From: Branchiostoma lanceolatum
Taxonomy: Eukaryota > Chordata > Leptocardii > Amphioxiformes > Branchiostomatidae
Reading direction: 5' to 3'
Assembly (NCBI RefSeq): GCF_035083965.1
Contig: NC_089738.1
Location: forward strand, 7,175,734 to 7,239,733
Length of the DNA: 64,000 nucleotides
Shown: piece after piece, positions 23,061-34,759 of the stretch
Layout of the letters: each line of letters starts with the position of its first letter
How positions within the stretch are numbered: position 1 is the stretch's first letter
Position numbers and translations under genes: made by a program
The notes under the pieces: generated by a model
Told to the model about the DNA's origin: nothing
Database searches by the model: none
The model's input: only the letters and a program-made list of their open reading frames with translations

Positions 23061-23270
23061 GGTTGGTAGAACATAGGATATTTGGAGTTTCTTATTACAC
23101 AACCAGGTAATCTCACCTGCTGACGTTTCACCTACATCGGCTACTTATAGCGGTGAGAAGCAGTACTCCAGTCAGAAGCTCTGAAGAAGGTGTCTGACAG
23201 ACACCGAAACGTCAGCAGGTGAGATTACCTGGTTGTGTAATGAGAAACTCCAAATATCCTATAGATTATA
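23045..23270. mobile_element. foldback element with ~65-bp arms
   Basis: ATAGGATATTTGGAGTTTCT ... CAGCAGGTGAGATTACC reads inward from both sides (left arm 23070-23132, right arm 23202-23266). The loop contains gaagcagtactccagtcaga and gaaggtgtctgacagacacc. Shorter relatives lie at 36955-37045 and 55775-55910. Confidence 0.75.
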
Positions 23271-23279
23271 TAGATGTAT

Positions 23280-23612
23280 GGGCCCGAAAACGTGCTGAAA
23301 AAATTATCTACACCCTAGCTGAAAGTATATATTTTGATTAAAACTGTATCAAACTACAACCTTAGCCCACCCCCATACGGAAAAGTTTGCCTACCCACAC
23401 ATGCACAGCTTGAGAAGATTAACATCATTGTTTGTTCAATTTAGATATCAGTGAGGATCCAGAAAACGTGCCGAAAAATGGTCTGCACTGAAAGTGTCTA
23501 GTATTTTAGTCAAAACTGTACCAAACTACAACGTTCACTCACCCCCACACGAACACGTGTCTGCCCACACAGCGTAAGAAGATAAACATCGTTGTTTGTC
23601 CAATTTAGATAG
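23280..23612. repeat. two tandem ~165-bp copies
   Basis: 'gaaaacgtgc(t/c)gaaaaa', 'actgta(t/c)caaactacaac' and 'cattgtttgt(t/c)caatttag' occur in the same order in both halves. Confidence 0.65.
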
Positions 23613-24189
23613 AGAGTACTCGTGATGTCGTGTGCCTTTCCGCGTGATTATTGTTTAAGCCATCCGGCCAGCACCATATGCATCGTCACACGGTCAGGAC
23701 GCAAACATCGCCATAAGGTCGTCGAATTTCACAATCGCCAGAGTCCGATAAACGTCACGTATTTTTCGCCTGGGAAAAAAAATCTACCCTGTGACGTTTG
23801 ACGGAGTCGGTGTCCTTCGAAATTCGGCCGATCAAACAAGGGTTTGGAGATCTCATAGGAAATATCTATCATAAAAACTATAGCATGTCCCGAACAAAAA
23901 ATATTTTGTAAAGTTCTGCTGCCCGAGGGTCCGCACTAGTTCGACCTTGACCTTCGTCTTCCTAGCATCTACCCACAGACCAAATATCATTACAATCCAT
24001 CCAGAGGTTCTCCAGTTATGCTGACGACAAGTATCTGAAAACACAAACAGAAATCCAGACATACCAAAGACAATAAATTCATTTTTCATGGAGGTGATAA
24101 TATTTTTCGCCTTGTCCCTTTTTCACGCAACTTTTCAGCCTGGTATCTAAACCTATTATAGCTCTTAAGTATCGGAAAGAGGGCTCGGG

Positions 24190-24392
24190 GGCTACTGAAA
24201 ATGCACTTAAATTCGCGTGGTTTTTATTTCGGGCTAAGGCGAAAATGGGATGTTCGCGGTGGTTTTAAGTTCGCGGCAGCGCTGTAGTCACATACTGCTA
24301 CAGTATTGGATGAAAATGTTCGCGGTGGTTCTACGTTCGTGGTCAAACGGTCGCCGCGAAAACCGCGAACATTTCTGCCTTTGAAGTATATA
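24190..24392. mobile_element. GTTCGCGG palindromic MITE, copy 4
   Basis: Runs from 'aatgcacttaaattcgcgtg' to 'cgaacatttctgcctttgaa', in the opposite orientation to copy 3. Confidence 0.7.
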
Positions 24393-25405
24393 AAACAGGT
24401 TTGGATACCATGTCCAGGCTAGCAACTTCTGTCAAACTAATCTGTAGGGGGGGGGGGGGGTCGGAATCATCAATATGCTTACCAAACTCATGCAACCCAA
24501 ATAATCTAAAAAGAAATTCAGATCAGGTGAGACAGAAAACATAATCTTTAGATCCACCGGCTTTAGAAATGTGATTTATGATTTTTGCCTTTATTATCTT
24601 ATCAGAACAGGAAATTAGAAGGCTATACAAACGGCTCACGAAGCCGCCAGAGTTGATACAATTTGACGGATACAGCTTCCAAGAGTACAAACTAGGTATA
24701 GCCTTTTTGGGCTTGACGGTATTATATTTGTTATGCTTTCATCACCTGGTTATAAATATTTAACAAACGTCTGATCTTTAAATCTGTCATGCCGTCCAAT
24801 ATTAGGCATTTCATCTTCAACACTAAACCTAAAATTGCGAGATTTGCCCTTGCCAAGCTTGTACATGTTTTTATTAGTCAGCCCTATACCGTAACGGTAT
24901 CTATATAGAATTTGAAATGTCAGGAATCGTTTCTACGCCTCACCTTCAATTTCATCCACGAATGTCCCACAAGAGGATAAGATTACAACGTCAAGCAATA
25001 AGCACACAGATACATATAAATCCTGTTCCATCCGGTTCAGTGCATGTTGACTCACGAAGAAACGGAAGCTCTCGCAGCTCGATTCAAAATTGGATTATTC
25101 AAATGTCTGACAGGATAAAGTTGGGTACACTGTCAACTCGAGGAACTCTTTATACTAGCTATAGGTTTGAATTATTGGACAACGCGTACGCTCCTATAAG
25201 GTCATGATCTCTATGAATAAGAACGCGGTTTGTCGGTCTTAAAACCTATTCTAGGATGCGCTTTTAGGATTAGTTTACACATTCTGAAGACTGCAACCTT
25301 CAGTCGTTTTCGGCGTACATTCCAAGTGGCGTTGTTGTATCGACCCAAGACAGCCCTTTTACGTTTAAATTAACGAAATGACAAGACTTAGTCCAAAAGG
25401 AATAC

Positions 25406-25597
25406 TGTGAATGCAGAAATGTTCGCGGTGGTTTTATGTTCGTGGTTTTCGCGGTGAACTCTTTCGCGCGAACTTTTTGCCCACCTATGACTGTAGCGCT
25501 ACTATTGTTTCAAACGTGAACTTAAAACCACCGCGAACACTCCGTTTTCTCCCTACCGCGAAATAAAAACCACGCGAACTTAAATGCATTTACAGTA
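25406..25597. mobile_element. GTTCGCGG palindromic MITE, copy 5
   Basis: Complete: 'actgtgaatgcagaaatgtt' to 'cttaaatgcatttacagta'. Duplicated as copy 6 at 26840-27063. Confidence 0.8.
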
Positions 25598-25618
25598 CTC
25601 AGTAGTGGGTGTGCATTG

Positions 25619-26021
25619 AAGTTGGTAGGTACAACCAGACTCCACCAAATAACAGAATGTGTACATTCTGTGACAATGATTGTATAGAAGATGAAATACA
25701 TTTTATTTTAAAATGCTCACTATACGCAGACATGCGCAGATCCCTTGTAAGTTCCATACAACTAGACAAGAAATATGCGCATCTTACAAATAACGAGTTA
25801 TTCACATGTGTCATGCCATCAAAAAACTACGATATATTTGAAAAACTACGTGGATTTGTGTACAAATGTTTCAAGGAGAGAGAAGAGACTCTGTAGATTT
25901 AGATGGAATATAGCACAATGTTCCTTTCCGTTTACTTCATGTTACCAAGTGCTTTTAGCCCATGTTGGGCATGAATATGCAATAAAGTTCATTGTAATAA
26001 AGTTCATTGTAACTGTCATTG
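25619..26021 (+). mobile_element. 5'-truncated LINE tail, 403 bp, with empty-site proof
   Basis: Encodes EVGRYNQTPPNNRMCTFC then a HFILKC Hx4C motif, stopping at 25894-25896; the 3' end is 'aataaagttcattgtaa', repeated twice. CATTG flanks it on both sides (25614-25618, 26017-26021). The second unit of the segmental duplication reads gtgtgcattgatcag without it, so the insertion followed the duplication. Confidence 0.8.
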
Positions 26022-26839
26022 ATCAGTAACATGGTTCATTCCTGATAAATAGAATCCATGTTATTTTCCACTCTCTGTTGATGGGATATATCATGGATAC
26101 CAATGCCTGACACTTTCAATAAATATCAAGACTGTTGGAAAAGATAAGAAGTACGATTGATGTTACATAGCCTTTAAGGTGGCAGCTTGTTTTCTTTCTA
26201 ATCACCTTCTGTTTTTGGATTGCTATCACGTTCTCAGTGATGGCTCCCGTTTTATTAGACATTAAGCACCGTGAAGCTAGCCTGACATGAAGATAGCCAA
26301 GCACGTATCAACTAATATTGTGTCGGATGCCGGCACTGGTTGGTATGAGCGTCCTTCAAGATTACTTTCCTTGTAGATTTCTGAGAAAAAACCCCACCTC
26401 ATTCAGATGCTACACAACGTAAGATGACAACGTCAAGCAATAATATAAGCACACAGATATAAATCCTGTTCCTGCCGGTTCAATGCATGGTGACTCACGA
26501 AGAAATGACAGCTCTCGCAGCTCGGTTTAAATCGGATTATATACATGTTTAACAGGATAAAGTTGGATACACTGTAAACTCAAGGAACCCCGTATACTGG
26601 GTTTGAATTATTGTGCAACGTGTACGTTGCTATAGGGTCATGATCTCTATGAATAAGAATGCAGTTTGCTGGTTTTAGAACCTATTCTAGGATGCGCTTT
26701 TAGGATTAGTTTACACATCCTGAAGACTGCAACCTTCAATCGTTGTCGGCGTACCTTCCAAGTGGCGTTGTTGTATCGACCCAAGACAGCCCTTTTACGT
26801 TTAAATTAACGAAATGACAAGACTTAGTCGAAAAGGAAT

Positions 26840-27063
26840 ACTGTGAATGCAGAAATGTTCGCGGTGGTTTTATGTTCGCGGTTTTCGCGGTGAACTCTTC
26901 AGCGTGAACTTGAAACCACGGCGAACTTTTTGCCCACCTATGACTGTAGCGCTACTATTGCCTTCCTGTTGTTTCAAACGTGAACTTAAAACCACCGCGA
27001 ACACTCGGACGTTTTCTCCCTTCCGCGAAATAAAAACCACGCAACTTAATGCATTTATACAGT
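26840..27063. mobile_element. GTTCGCGG palindromic MITE, copy 6
   Basis: Same as copy 5, slightly longer in the middle (gccttcctgttgtttcaaac). Confidence 0.8.
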
Positions 27064-27639
27064 ACTCAGTGGTGTGTGTGCATTGATCAGGAACATATGG
27101 TTCATTCCTGAGAAATAGAAACACTGGTGTGGCTTTTTCCCATCTCTGTTGATGGGATATATCATGGATACCAATGCCTGACACTTTCAATATATATCAA
27201 GACTGTTGGAAAATATAAGAAGTACGATTGATGTTTCATAGCCTTTAAGTTGGCAGCTTGTTTTGTTTTTCTAATTAACTTCTGTTTCTGGATTGCTACC
27301 ACCGTAGTACGTTCTCAGTGATGGCTCCCGTTTTATTAGACATTAAGCACCAAGAAGCTAGCCTGACATGAAGATAGCCAAGCACTCATCAGCTAATATT
27401 TCTTCAAAATTACTTTCCTTGTAGATTTCTGAGAATACCCCCACACCTCATTCCATAAGCTACGCAACGTTTACAGGCATCTGATGGTTTATGAACATGA
27501 TATAATGCTCAGCAAGATTATGATTGAGTTTTTATGATATCTATTCGGTGGCAGTGTCTTCATAGACTACGATGAACGAGCATCATAGTCAAAGTCATCG
27601 CTCTCCGGTGGGCGGGCATTGGCCTTGTAGGAACTTTGG

Positions 27640-27790
27640 CTGGATCTTATTACCTTCGCCAAGAAGGTTAATATATTTTTGGGTGCGTGTCTCTTTGTAT
27701 GTGTCTGTGAACTCCATAACTCGAGAATGCCTTAATTGTCTTGATATTTGGTATGTGGCTAGGTTTTGATTAGACCTCGAAATGATTAGA
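27640..27790. repeat. fragment of the dispersed (CA)n-carrying element, no long CA run
   Basis: Contains 'ttaccttcgccaagaaggtt', 'tgtgaactccataactcgag' and 'tgatatttggtatgtggc'. These are reverse complements of the modules flanking the CA arrays in genes A and B, showing what the element looks like without expansion. Confidence 0.6.
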
Positions 27791-28039
27791 TTTTTGGGCG
27801 CCTGTGTGTTTATCTATGTAACTATTTAAATGTTTTATCTCAAGACTACAGTTTTGCCCTTTTTACTTATAGAAATGAATTTCCAAGAGGGCTCAGAATC
27901 TTGGATTCGGGTCTAAAAGGAAAATTACATGATGAAAACCTATTTCCATCACCGAACGTACGGCTTGTACAATCGATAGAACAATTAACTGTAAGGCGTT
28001 CCTACCATTGGTAAATAACTCATTGTGAAATATTGATTG

Positions 28040-28690
28040 CAATTGGTCAAAGTCCTCGTCCCCAATCTCAAGTTCAATGCCAACTAGAGTTCATCCCTCT
28101 TTGTGGTCTCAGACATCGTCATCTTCGCCGCCTTTCAGTTCTCAATTTCACCGAGGCGGGCCGTCATTATTTTCCACCTTGTTGTCTGTTTGCTGCTCCC
28201 GCTGCACCCCTCCCAGTGCAGCCCATCTTCATCAAGGTCGCGCTGCCAGTCCATGTCCATGTCTTGGCGTGTCCCCCATTTTTCCTTCTTCCTGCCGGGC
28301 ACCAATTTACTGCCACCCTGGGATACCTCAGCCTTGGCATTCGTACAACGTGGCGCAGCCAACGTAGTCTAGCTTTTTGCATGAGCGTGGAAAGTTTAGG
28401 TTGGCCAGTACGGTTCCTGACTTTATTGTTGCCAATGTTGCCATCTCTGCACGTAGCCATCTCTGGTCCGTTAACATTTAAACTATTTTCCTGGTTGGAA
28501 GTCAGTTACCATGTTTCAGGACCATAATGACTGTAGAGAGCACACGGGCATTGTAGATACGGATCTTTGCGGCAAGACATACATGTACACAGCACGCTGG
28601 TAAATCCCATACTCCGTCGGTCAAACCAGACCTTTATCGGCAATATCATATTGCAAGTTTCCGTCTTTGTTTTTCAATAATTTCCCACGC
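28040..28690 (-). pseudogene. degenerate LINE reverse-transcriptase C-terminal region
   Basis: The minus strand reads AAKIRIYNARVLSTVIMVLK (cf. the RT line 'IYxAxVLSTLLYG'), then after stops LSTLMQKARLRWLRHVVRMP then GRRKNGGHAKTW, the RRLRWLGHVxRM...GRRKRGRPKxxW signature of many non-LTR retrotransposons. In-frame stops show decay. Confidence 0.7.
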
Positions 28691-28699
28691 CGCTCAGGA

Positions 28700-29290
28700 A
28701 ATAAATCTTTATCAGTAAAACCATGTACTTATTTTCATGCCACCTCGGTAAAACATACTTATCGTGAGGAATGAAACTAGGCTGGTAAAAGTGCATTACA
28801 GTTTTGTTGCTTGCTTTGAATGGTGGTTACTCGATCCTATGGGTGCCATGATGCCCTTTTCTCCAAAAGAAGTTGCATCGGTGCTTCTTCTTCTAGATCT
28901 ATTCCCTAGCCCAACAATTTTACCGTTGGGGCACCACAGAAAATCTTGCAACCATTTTTCTCCACCCTTCTCGGCTTTCTGTTTTGCTTAGTGTTTCACT
29001 TAGTGTCATGCCTTTCCATTCGAATGTTCTCTGATATTATCCTCCCATCTTTTCCGTTGCCTACCTATCTTTCTTCCTCCATGGGCGGTTCCTTGCATGA
29101 TAGTTTTCCCAACCTACGCAACTTTGGACCCGGGCCCAGACAACTCAACTTTCTCATCTTACCAATCTCTGGTTAAACCATCTCCTGCCTCACATTCTGT
29201 CACTCTACAAGATAGAATAACTATGGGCACACATCAAAACAAACAAACAAACAAACACACACACACACACAGAACAATACCTCCGTGATC
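28700..29290. other. no gene recognised
   Basis: Pyrimidine-rich sequence without coding likeness, ending in a short (AAAC)n/(CA)n run at 29239-29270. Confidence 0.4.
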
Positions 29291-29394
29291 TATGAAAATA
29301 TGTTGTTTTACGTCGTTTTTGGACGGGCAAGGACGACGTGGCACTGCACTCAAGTTTTTCATAACTTATTTCAACAGTGCCACGTACAGAGAAC

Positions 29395-29545
29395 AAATAC
29401 CCTATTCTACACCTCGGTGGAGTGAGGAAAGTCGTGTAAAGTGCCTTTCCCAAGGGCACAATATCGGTGGCGTCAGGGGGATTCGAACCCGGTACCGCTG
29501 GGTTCTGGATCGAACACCTTGCCGTTACGTCACACGACCTAACAA
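29395..29545 (-). repeat. SINE-type fragment with tRNA-like B box
   Basis: Contains 'gaaagtcgtgtaaagtgcct', 'cccaagggcacaatatc' and 'ggattcgaaccc' (B-box complement) and ends 'gttacgtcacacgac'. The same block occurs at 34330-34460, 48370-48500 and 53480-53600 and within the SINEs at 38705 and 45752. Confidence 0.7.
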
Positions 29546-29880
29546 AAGATAAAAAGATGCCGGATTGTGAGAGCTGAAAATTGTCACCATTTCTAAATGT
29601 ATTTGACGTCTGTGCGATCAAAGGCCAACTGTTTGACGCACTTAGCAGTACAAAAGTGTTCTCTCTAGTGCTTTCTCTTCGAATGTCAAGTATAACAAAT
29701 GGATCTGACATTCTCTACGTTTGGCATTGTATGATTGCTGCTTTTTAACGTTATTATCTTTATGCACCATTACGACTCGGATTGATTGTTTTGCATATCC
29801 AACTGGCTCACTGAAAATTCAAGTCGCAATCCACAATTACTTAGCCAAGGGAAAATTTAGTACGTCCATTAAGGTAAGTA

Positions 29881-30468
29881 CGAGGGGTGATCAATAAGTC
29901 CTCGGCCTCACCCAGAAATAAGGTGCACGACTTAGATATTGGGGAATAATCTTTAACTATAAAGGCTTTCATGAATGCCTGCCAAAATGCAAATCATTGT
30001 GATTATTACTTTTCAGGCGACAGCCAGTACATTTTAAGTGAGGGAAAATGATAAAGACATGGACAATTGAGCTGCGACCTGAGGTGTGCGGGCCGACGTG
30101 CTCCGCTGAATGTCAGATATCTGCTTCTTTTTAGTTGAAATAAGAAGTAAATGTTTGTCAAACATTTTGAAAAATAAGAAGGAAATGTTCACCAAACATG
30201 TTGACATTGTCTTCGAAGATTTATGTCGATTTGTGGCATTCATGGCACCAGGAGCTCGACTTACTCAGCTCTGATCACAGATCAGCCTTGTTTTTCTCGC
30301 CACTTACCTATTGATTTTTAAATGAACGTCGATTGAAAAATAATGACCACATTAACTTGAAATTCGGTGGATATTGCTAAAAGACCTCATACTACATGAT
30401 TATGCCCCGAAATTGGAGTTGTGCACCTTATTTCTGGGTGAGGCCGAGACCTTATTGATCGCCCCTCG
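29881..30468. mobile_element. mariner-like MITE, 588 bp
   Basis: 48-bp terminal inverted repeats starting CGAGGGGTGATCAATAAG, with few mismatches, flanked by TA on each side (29879-29880, 30469-30470). The ends resemble Tc1/mariner termini. The interior has no transposase frame, so it is non-autonomous. Confidence 0.8.
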
Positions 30469-30479
30469 TACCAACTTGG

Positions 30480-30975
30480 GGAGCAGGGGTGGGTAGATTT
30501 ATGCCTCAGCACAGTAAGATTAATAGTAGGATTACATTAATGTGATAAACGTGATTAGATTGATTACGATTAATGTGTTGATGTAAGAAATACGGACATG
30601 ATCGTTTGATTAATTTGGGGACAAGGCATTTTAATAAATCACCTGTTTTTACATAATGAAATAAGCCGTCTAGGGTTAGGAACTTAAAGTACTCGGTAGT
30701 TTGAACTCGTGCAATAAAGTTAAATTGATCTTTTTATCCTTTGAGGCCGTCGCGCACAATGTAAAAGACGTGACGGCACTACTTATGAACATCGTACGTG
30801 ATGGAAAAGGGTTTTATGGAAAAAAGTATGTGGAAGGTTTAAACGAATGCAGAGGGAGAATTTCCAGATGTAGATTTTGTGCTATAAGACCATATTGTAC
30901 TGGGTTATAAACACATACTAAGATGATAATGCAGAGCCATTAGAAGTGGTATTAGTAGTTAGGATCTTCCCATCT
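30480..30975. other. no gene recognised
   Basis: AT-rich. One open frame at 30701-30910 has several Cys residues near its end (GRISRCRFCAIRPYC), but no family is recognised and nothing supports expression. Confidence 0.35.
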
Positions 30976-31165
30976 AATTTCAAACCATTACGTCTGTACG
31001 GATCTGAAACATGATGATGTTCGTCCATCGTAGTCGATGAGAGCCTCGACTTCAGTCGTCTTTGTGGGTGCGGGCGTGGCTGATCAGGCCGATTCTAGCA
31101 CGGAACCACCGGCCGCAGGTGCTGCACTGTAGGCTGGGTTGTGCAGGATCTGAAACATAGAGAAC
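30975..31165 (-). mobile_element. LINE 3' end with C-terminal C2H2 finger
   Basis: The minus strand reads LQCSTCGRWFRARIGLISHA then RTHKDD and stop: a CxxC...HxxxH finger typical of the extreme C-terminus of several LINE ORFs. The 3' UTR 'ctcatcgactacgatggacg' follows; the same tail motif occurs at 22291 and 27565. Confidence 0.7.
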
Positions 31166-31179
31166 AACAAAAGCAACAC

Positions 31180-32125
31180 AGCACAGGTTTATCTACATAT
31201 GTCTAAGACGAATCTTTAAATTCAAGTGGTTAGACAATATGAACAACCTTGAAATGTGGGATAGAGCAGGACAAAATCCAGTTTGAAGCCAGATCCTCAC
31301 AAGAAAAATGTTCCTGGATCAGGCACATGCTTAAATGTGCCATCATAAATCCAGGCCCTAACCTGGGATCCACAAGGAAGACGAAAGAGAATGAATGATT
31401 TTATTGCTCAACAATTGCATCGGTGACAATGTACGGCATAATTTACAATCTAGGTCTATTTCTCTGCATTTCTGATTTATACTTTATCATATCGGGGTGT
31501 CCCTGTGGTGTAGTGGTCTGCGCCTTTGCTACTCTGCCACATCTGGTTCAAATTACTTGGACCAGAAGGACTGGGGTTCAAGCCCCAGGAAGGACACCTT
31601 TGGACAAGAGGCGCATTGAGTCATACCAAAGACTTTATAAAAATGGTACATACTTCTGAAACAGTATGGAAGTTAAACACACTCCATTGCCAGTGGACTA
31701 GCCCCCTGCTGCAGTGATTGCACCACAGTGTGGCCCCAGGGCTATGAAACGGAGATGGGCACCGTCCTATACATCAATTATGGTGTGGGAGGATTTTAAC
31801 TAACTTTATCATATCAAATGTAACCTACAGTGAAAATTGAACGGAACTATATTAAACATCATTTTGCCTATTTCTAAGCTACTTCGCGACTTTACGTGCC
31901 TCATCTAGGATTAGTACAGTTTATTTCATTCATAGCGTTATGAATGTGTTGGCCTAGATGGAGCAAGGCCGAAAAACAGCTGGAGAATGCGAAGGGATAT
32001 GGAAGACGGGAGGAGGAATATAAACAACATCCGACACGACCTGAGACAGAATGCCCAGAGATAAGCTGACTAAAGGACGATCATTGATGGCCTATGCTCA
32101 GACTGGAGTAAAGGGCCCAAGTAAG
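31180..32125 (+). pseudogene. LINE C-terminal region interrupted by later insertions
   Basis: Part 1 (31195-31388): CLRRIFKFKWLDNMNNLEMW then, in another frame, WDPQGRRKR. Part 2 (31962-32107): RPKNSWRMRRDMEDGRRNIN, then in a shifted frame IIDGLCSDWSKGPK and stop, followed by (AAGT)n. The join GRRKR|xRPKNSWR is the normal continuous motif of this LINE class, so about 570 bp was inserted between. Confidence 0.7.
31494..31802 (+). mobile_element. tRNA-derived SINE with 13-bp target duplication
   Basis: Head 'gtccctgtggtgtagtggtc' with A-box likeness, then 'ggggttcaagcccc' (B box), then an unrelated body ending 'ggtgtgggaggattttaact'. ACTTTATCATATC lies directly on both sides (31481-31493 and 31803-31815). 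Confidence 0.85.
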
Positions 32126-32349
32126 TAAGTAGTAACGTTAGGGGGCAGAAAGTTTTGTATTCATGTTTGAACTAACTCTGCCCTCTCACTAATTGATACA
32201 GAACGCCTTGCAATTTGGCAGAAATGACAACTTAGCTGTAATATGGATCTGTCAAATGTGAAATTGGACTCTCAATACCATCTGCTGCTTCTCACAGTCT
32301 GAAATCAAGTCTGCCTTCCTGCTGTTGTGTGGCTTGATTGACGTATCCT

Positions 32350-33610
32350 TAGCAACGTAGTGGGCGAGTTGGGTTTATGACGTGTGTTTCAGCATTCACA
32401 AGATACAGTAGTGTCACCGTCATATGGTGCAAAGATGTTTAAAAAATCTCTTTAGCAGTCTTACACCCGAATCTATCAACGGTCGAAACACGTAGCCCAT
32501 TGCCTTTTGGGGTGTTTTTCTGTCACAGAGAACTTCTACTAATAATGGCAGAGTGTATATATATTAAAACGAGTTGGTTTTATGGCGTGTGTTTCTGCAT
32601 TCACAAGATACGGATGACTGCCACCGTCATATGGTGCAAAGATGATTTTTCAAAAATCTTCCTTGGCTGTCTTACTCTCGAATCATTCAACGGTCAAAAC
32701 AGACACGTAGCCCATTGCCATTCTGGGTGTTTCTGTCTGAGAACTTCCATTGATAATAGTATAGTGTTGATATGTTATAACGAGTTGGGTTTATGATGTA
32801 TGTTTCTGCCGCACAAGATACAGATGTGTCATCGTCATATGGTACAGAGATGATTGTTGTCTTTGATCTCTTTGCCAGTCTTACTCCAAAATTTATTAAC
32901 AGTCAAAACAGACACGTAGCCTATTGCGTTCGGGGGTGATTTTCTGTCGCAGAGAACTTCCACTGACAATGATAGAGTGTTGATATATTACAGAGAGTTG
33001 GGCTTATGACGTGAGTTTCTGCATTCACAAGATACAGATTTGTAACCGTCATATGGTACAAAGATGATTGTTGTCTTTGATCTCTTTGTCAGTCTGACTC
33101 CAAAATTTATTAACTGTCAAAACAGACGCGTTGCGCATTGCCTTTTAGGATGATTTTATGTCGCAGAGAACTTCTACTGATAATGGTAGAGTGTTGATAT
33201 ATTAAAGAAAGTCGGGCTTATGACGAGTTTTAGTATTCGCAAGATACCTATGTGTCACCGTCATATGGTGCAAAGATGTTTAAAAAATCTCTTTAGCAGC
33301 CTTACTCCCGAATCTATCAACGGTCGAAACACGTCGCCCATTGCCCTTTTGGGTGTTTTTCTGTCACAGGCAACTTCTACTGATAATGGCAGAGTGTTGA
33401 TATGGGTTATGACGTGCGTTTCAGCATTCACAGACACGGATGTGTCACCGTCATATAGTGAAAAAGATGATTGTTGTCTTTGATCTCTTTGGCTGTCTTA
33501 CCCCTGAATCATTCAACGGTCGAAACAGGCAGGTTGCACATTGCCTTTTGGGGTGATTTTCTTTTGCAGGTAACCCCCACTGATAATGGTACATTATAAC
33601 ACTTGTTGAT
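32350..33610. repeat. satellite, six copies of ~190-212 bp
   Basis: The anchor 'gtcaccgtcatatggtgcaa' or its variants recur at about 32414, 32621, 32829, 33044, 33255 and 33445. Each is followed by 'aacggtcgaaacac', 'cccattgccttttggggtg' and 'aacttctactgataatgg'. No continuous frame. Confidence 0.8.
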
Positions 33611-33994
33611 AAGTTACACTGAGTAGCTCGCCCTCAAATTAGAAAGGTGTTTGCACATGTGTACGCAACTTGAAGATGACAGAAGGTTTGAAGGCATAGT
33701 AAAACTACCATATAGTCTCCGTCCTTCTTACCTAAAGATCCCACCATCCGAAAATTTAGTATTCATTTTTGAACAAATTATAAGTAACGTCAGTAGATAA
33801 TTTCCACACGGAGTATGACACAGATTGGTAAACAACAGCTGGGTGATCTCCAAGCAGATGTTGGGGGTCCCGGGAGGACTGTTGTAACGTTCTGTAAGAA
33901 AAGCCATACAGTAACAAAACGCTACAATCATTCTATCTGGTACGATCATTCGCTCGGATTTTCGATTAAAAAGCTGTTGTTTTACACTTTTCCC

Positions 33995-34180
33995 TACCCT
34001 GTTGTGTGGTGTGGTGTGATGTTGTGTTGTGTTGTGCTATGTTGTGTGGTGCCATGTTGTGTTGTGTGGTGTGGTGTGGCGCCGTGTTGTGTGATGATGT
34101 GATGTGATGTGGTGTTGTGTTGTGTCGAGTTGTGTGGCGTGGTGTTGTGTTGTGTTGTTTTGTGCTCAGTTGTGTTCTGT
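33995..34180. repeat. GTTGT/GTGGT simple-sequence array
   Basis: Irregular tgtgttgtgtggtg units on the plus strand. The apparent CCVVWCG peptide is an artefact. Confidence 0.85.
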
Positions 34181-34329
34181 TGTCAAAAAATGGTAAATCA
34201 ATGTCTAAGCTATGACAAATAACGTATTCCTCACTCCTCTAAAACACACATTTTAGCGGGGATGTAATTATCATTGTCATTGTTGAATAAAAAATGTCGC
34301 AGGTATCACCATGCCTTCTCATAACCTGA

Positions 34330-34460
34330 GTCTAGTGAGAAAATTGGTGTAAAGTACCTTTCTCAAGGGTATAACTTGTACATAGAGACTTATCAGGGAT
34401 TCAAACTCACTACCTCTGGGTTACGAGTCAGCAACCCTAACCACAAGGCCTTCGGGCCAT
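34330..34460 (-). repeat. diverged SINE-type fragment
   Basis: 'ggtgtaaagtacctttctca', 'gggattcaaactcac' (B-box complement) and 'gggttacgagtcagcaacc', ending with 'taaccacaaggcc'. Confidence 0.55.
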
Positions 34461-34552
34461 CTGTTGGTCTCATCATCTGGCAGTGATCATGGTGATCGAG
34501 GCACAGTGTACTTCCGCTGATTTCCTCTACAGAATGAGGAATGATTGAGATA

Positions 34553-34757
34553 CTGTAAATGCATTTAAGTTCGCGTAGTTTTTATTTCATTTCTAAGGCG
34601 AAAATGGAGTGTTTGCGGTGGTTTTAAGTTTGTGACAGCGCTATAATCACATACTGCTACAGTATTGGACAAAAAATGTTGTTAAGTTCTCGGTGAAACG
34701 TCGCCGCGAAAACCGCGATCATAGAACCACCGCGAACATTTCTGCATTTACAGTATA
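34553..34757. mobile_element. GTTCGCGG palindromic MITE, copy 7
   Basis: 'actgtaaatgcatttaagtt' to 'acatttctgcatttacagta', complete. Confidence 0.8.
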
Positions 34758-34759
34758 TA

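Larger units (their letters stand above)
24960..27430. repeat. tandem segmental duplication, two units of ~1.0 kb
   Basis: Unit 1 (24965-25618 plus 26022-26405) and unit 2 (26405-27430) share 'caacgtcaagcaataa', 'ctcacgaagaaa', 'acaggataaagttgg', 'ttctaggatgcgcttttagg', 'ttgttgtatcgacccaagac', then a GTTCGCGG MITE, then 'gggatatatcatggatacca'. The MITE is present in both, so it predates the duplication; the LINE tail is in unit 1 only. Confidence 0.8.

Noticed and set aside
28167..28460. Host gene on the minus strand with a basic Trp/Arg-rich protein
   Set aside because: LRWLRHVVRM...GRRKNGGHAKTW is the C-terminal signature of non-LTR reverse transcriptases, and the upstream frame is broken.
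30701..30910. Small Cys-containing open frame as a secreted peptide gene
   Set aside because: No signal peptide, no splice context, no family likeness, and it sits in repeat-rich intergenic DNA.
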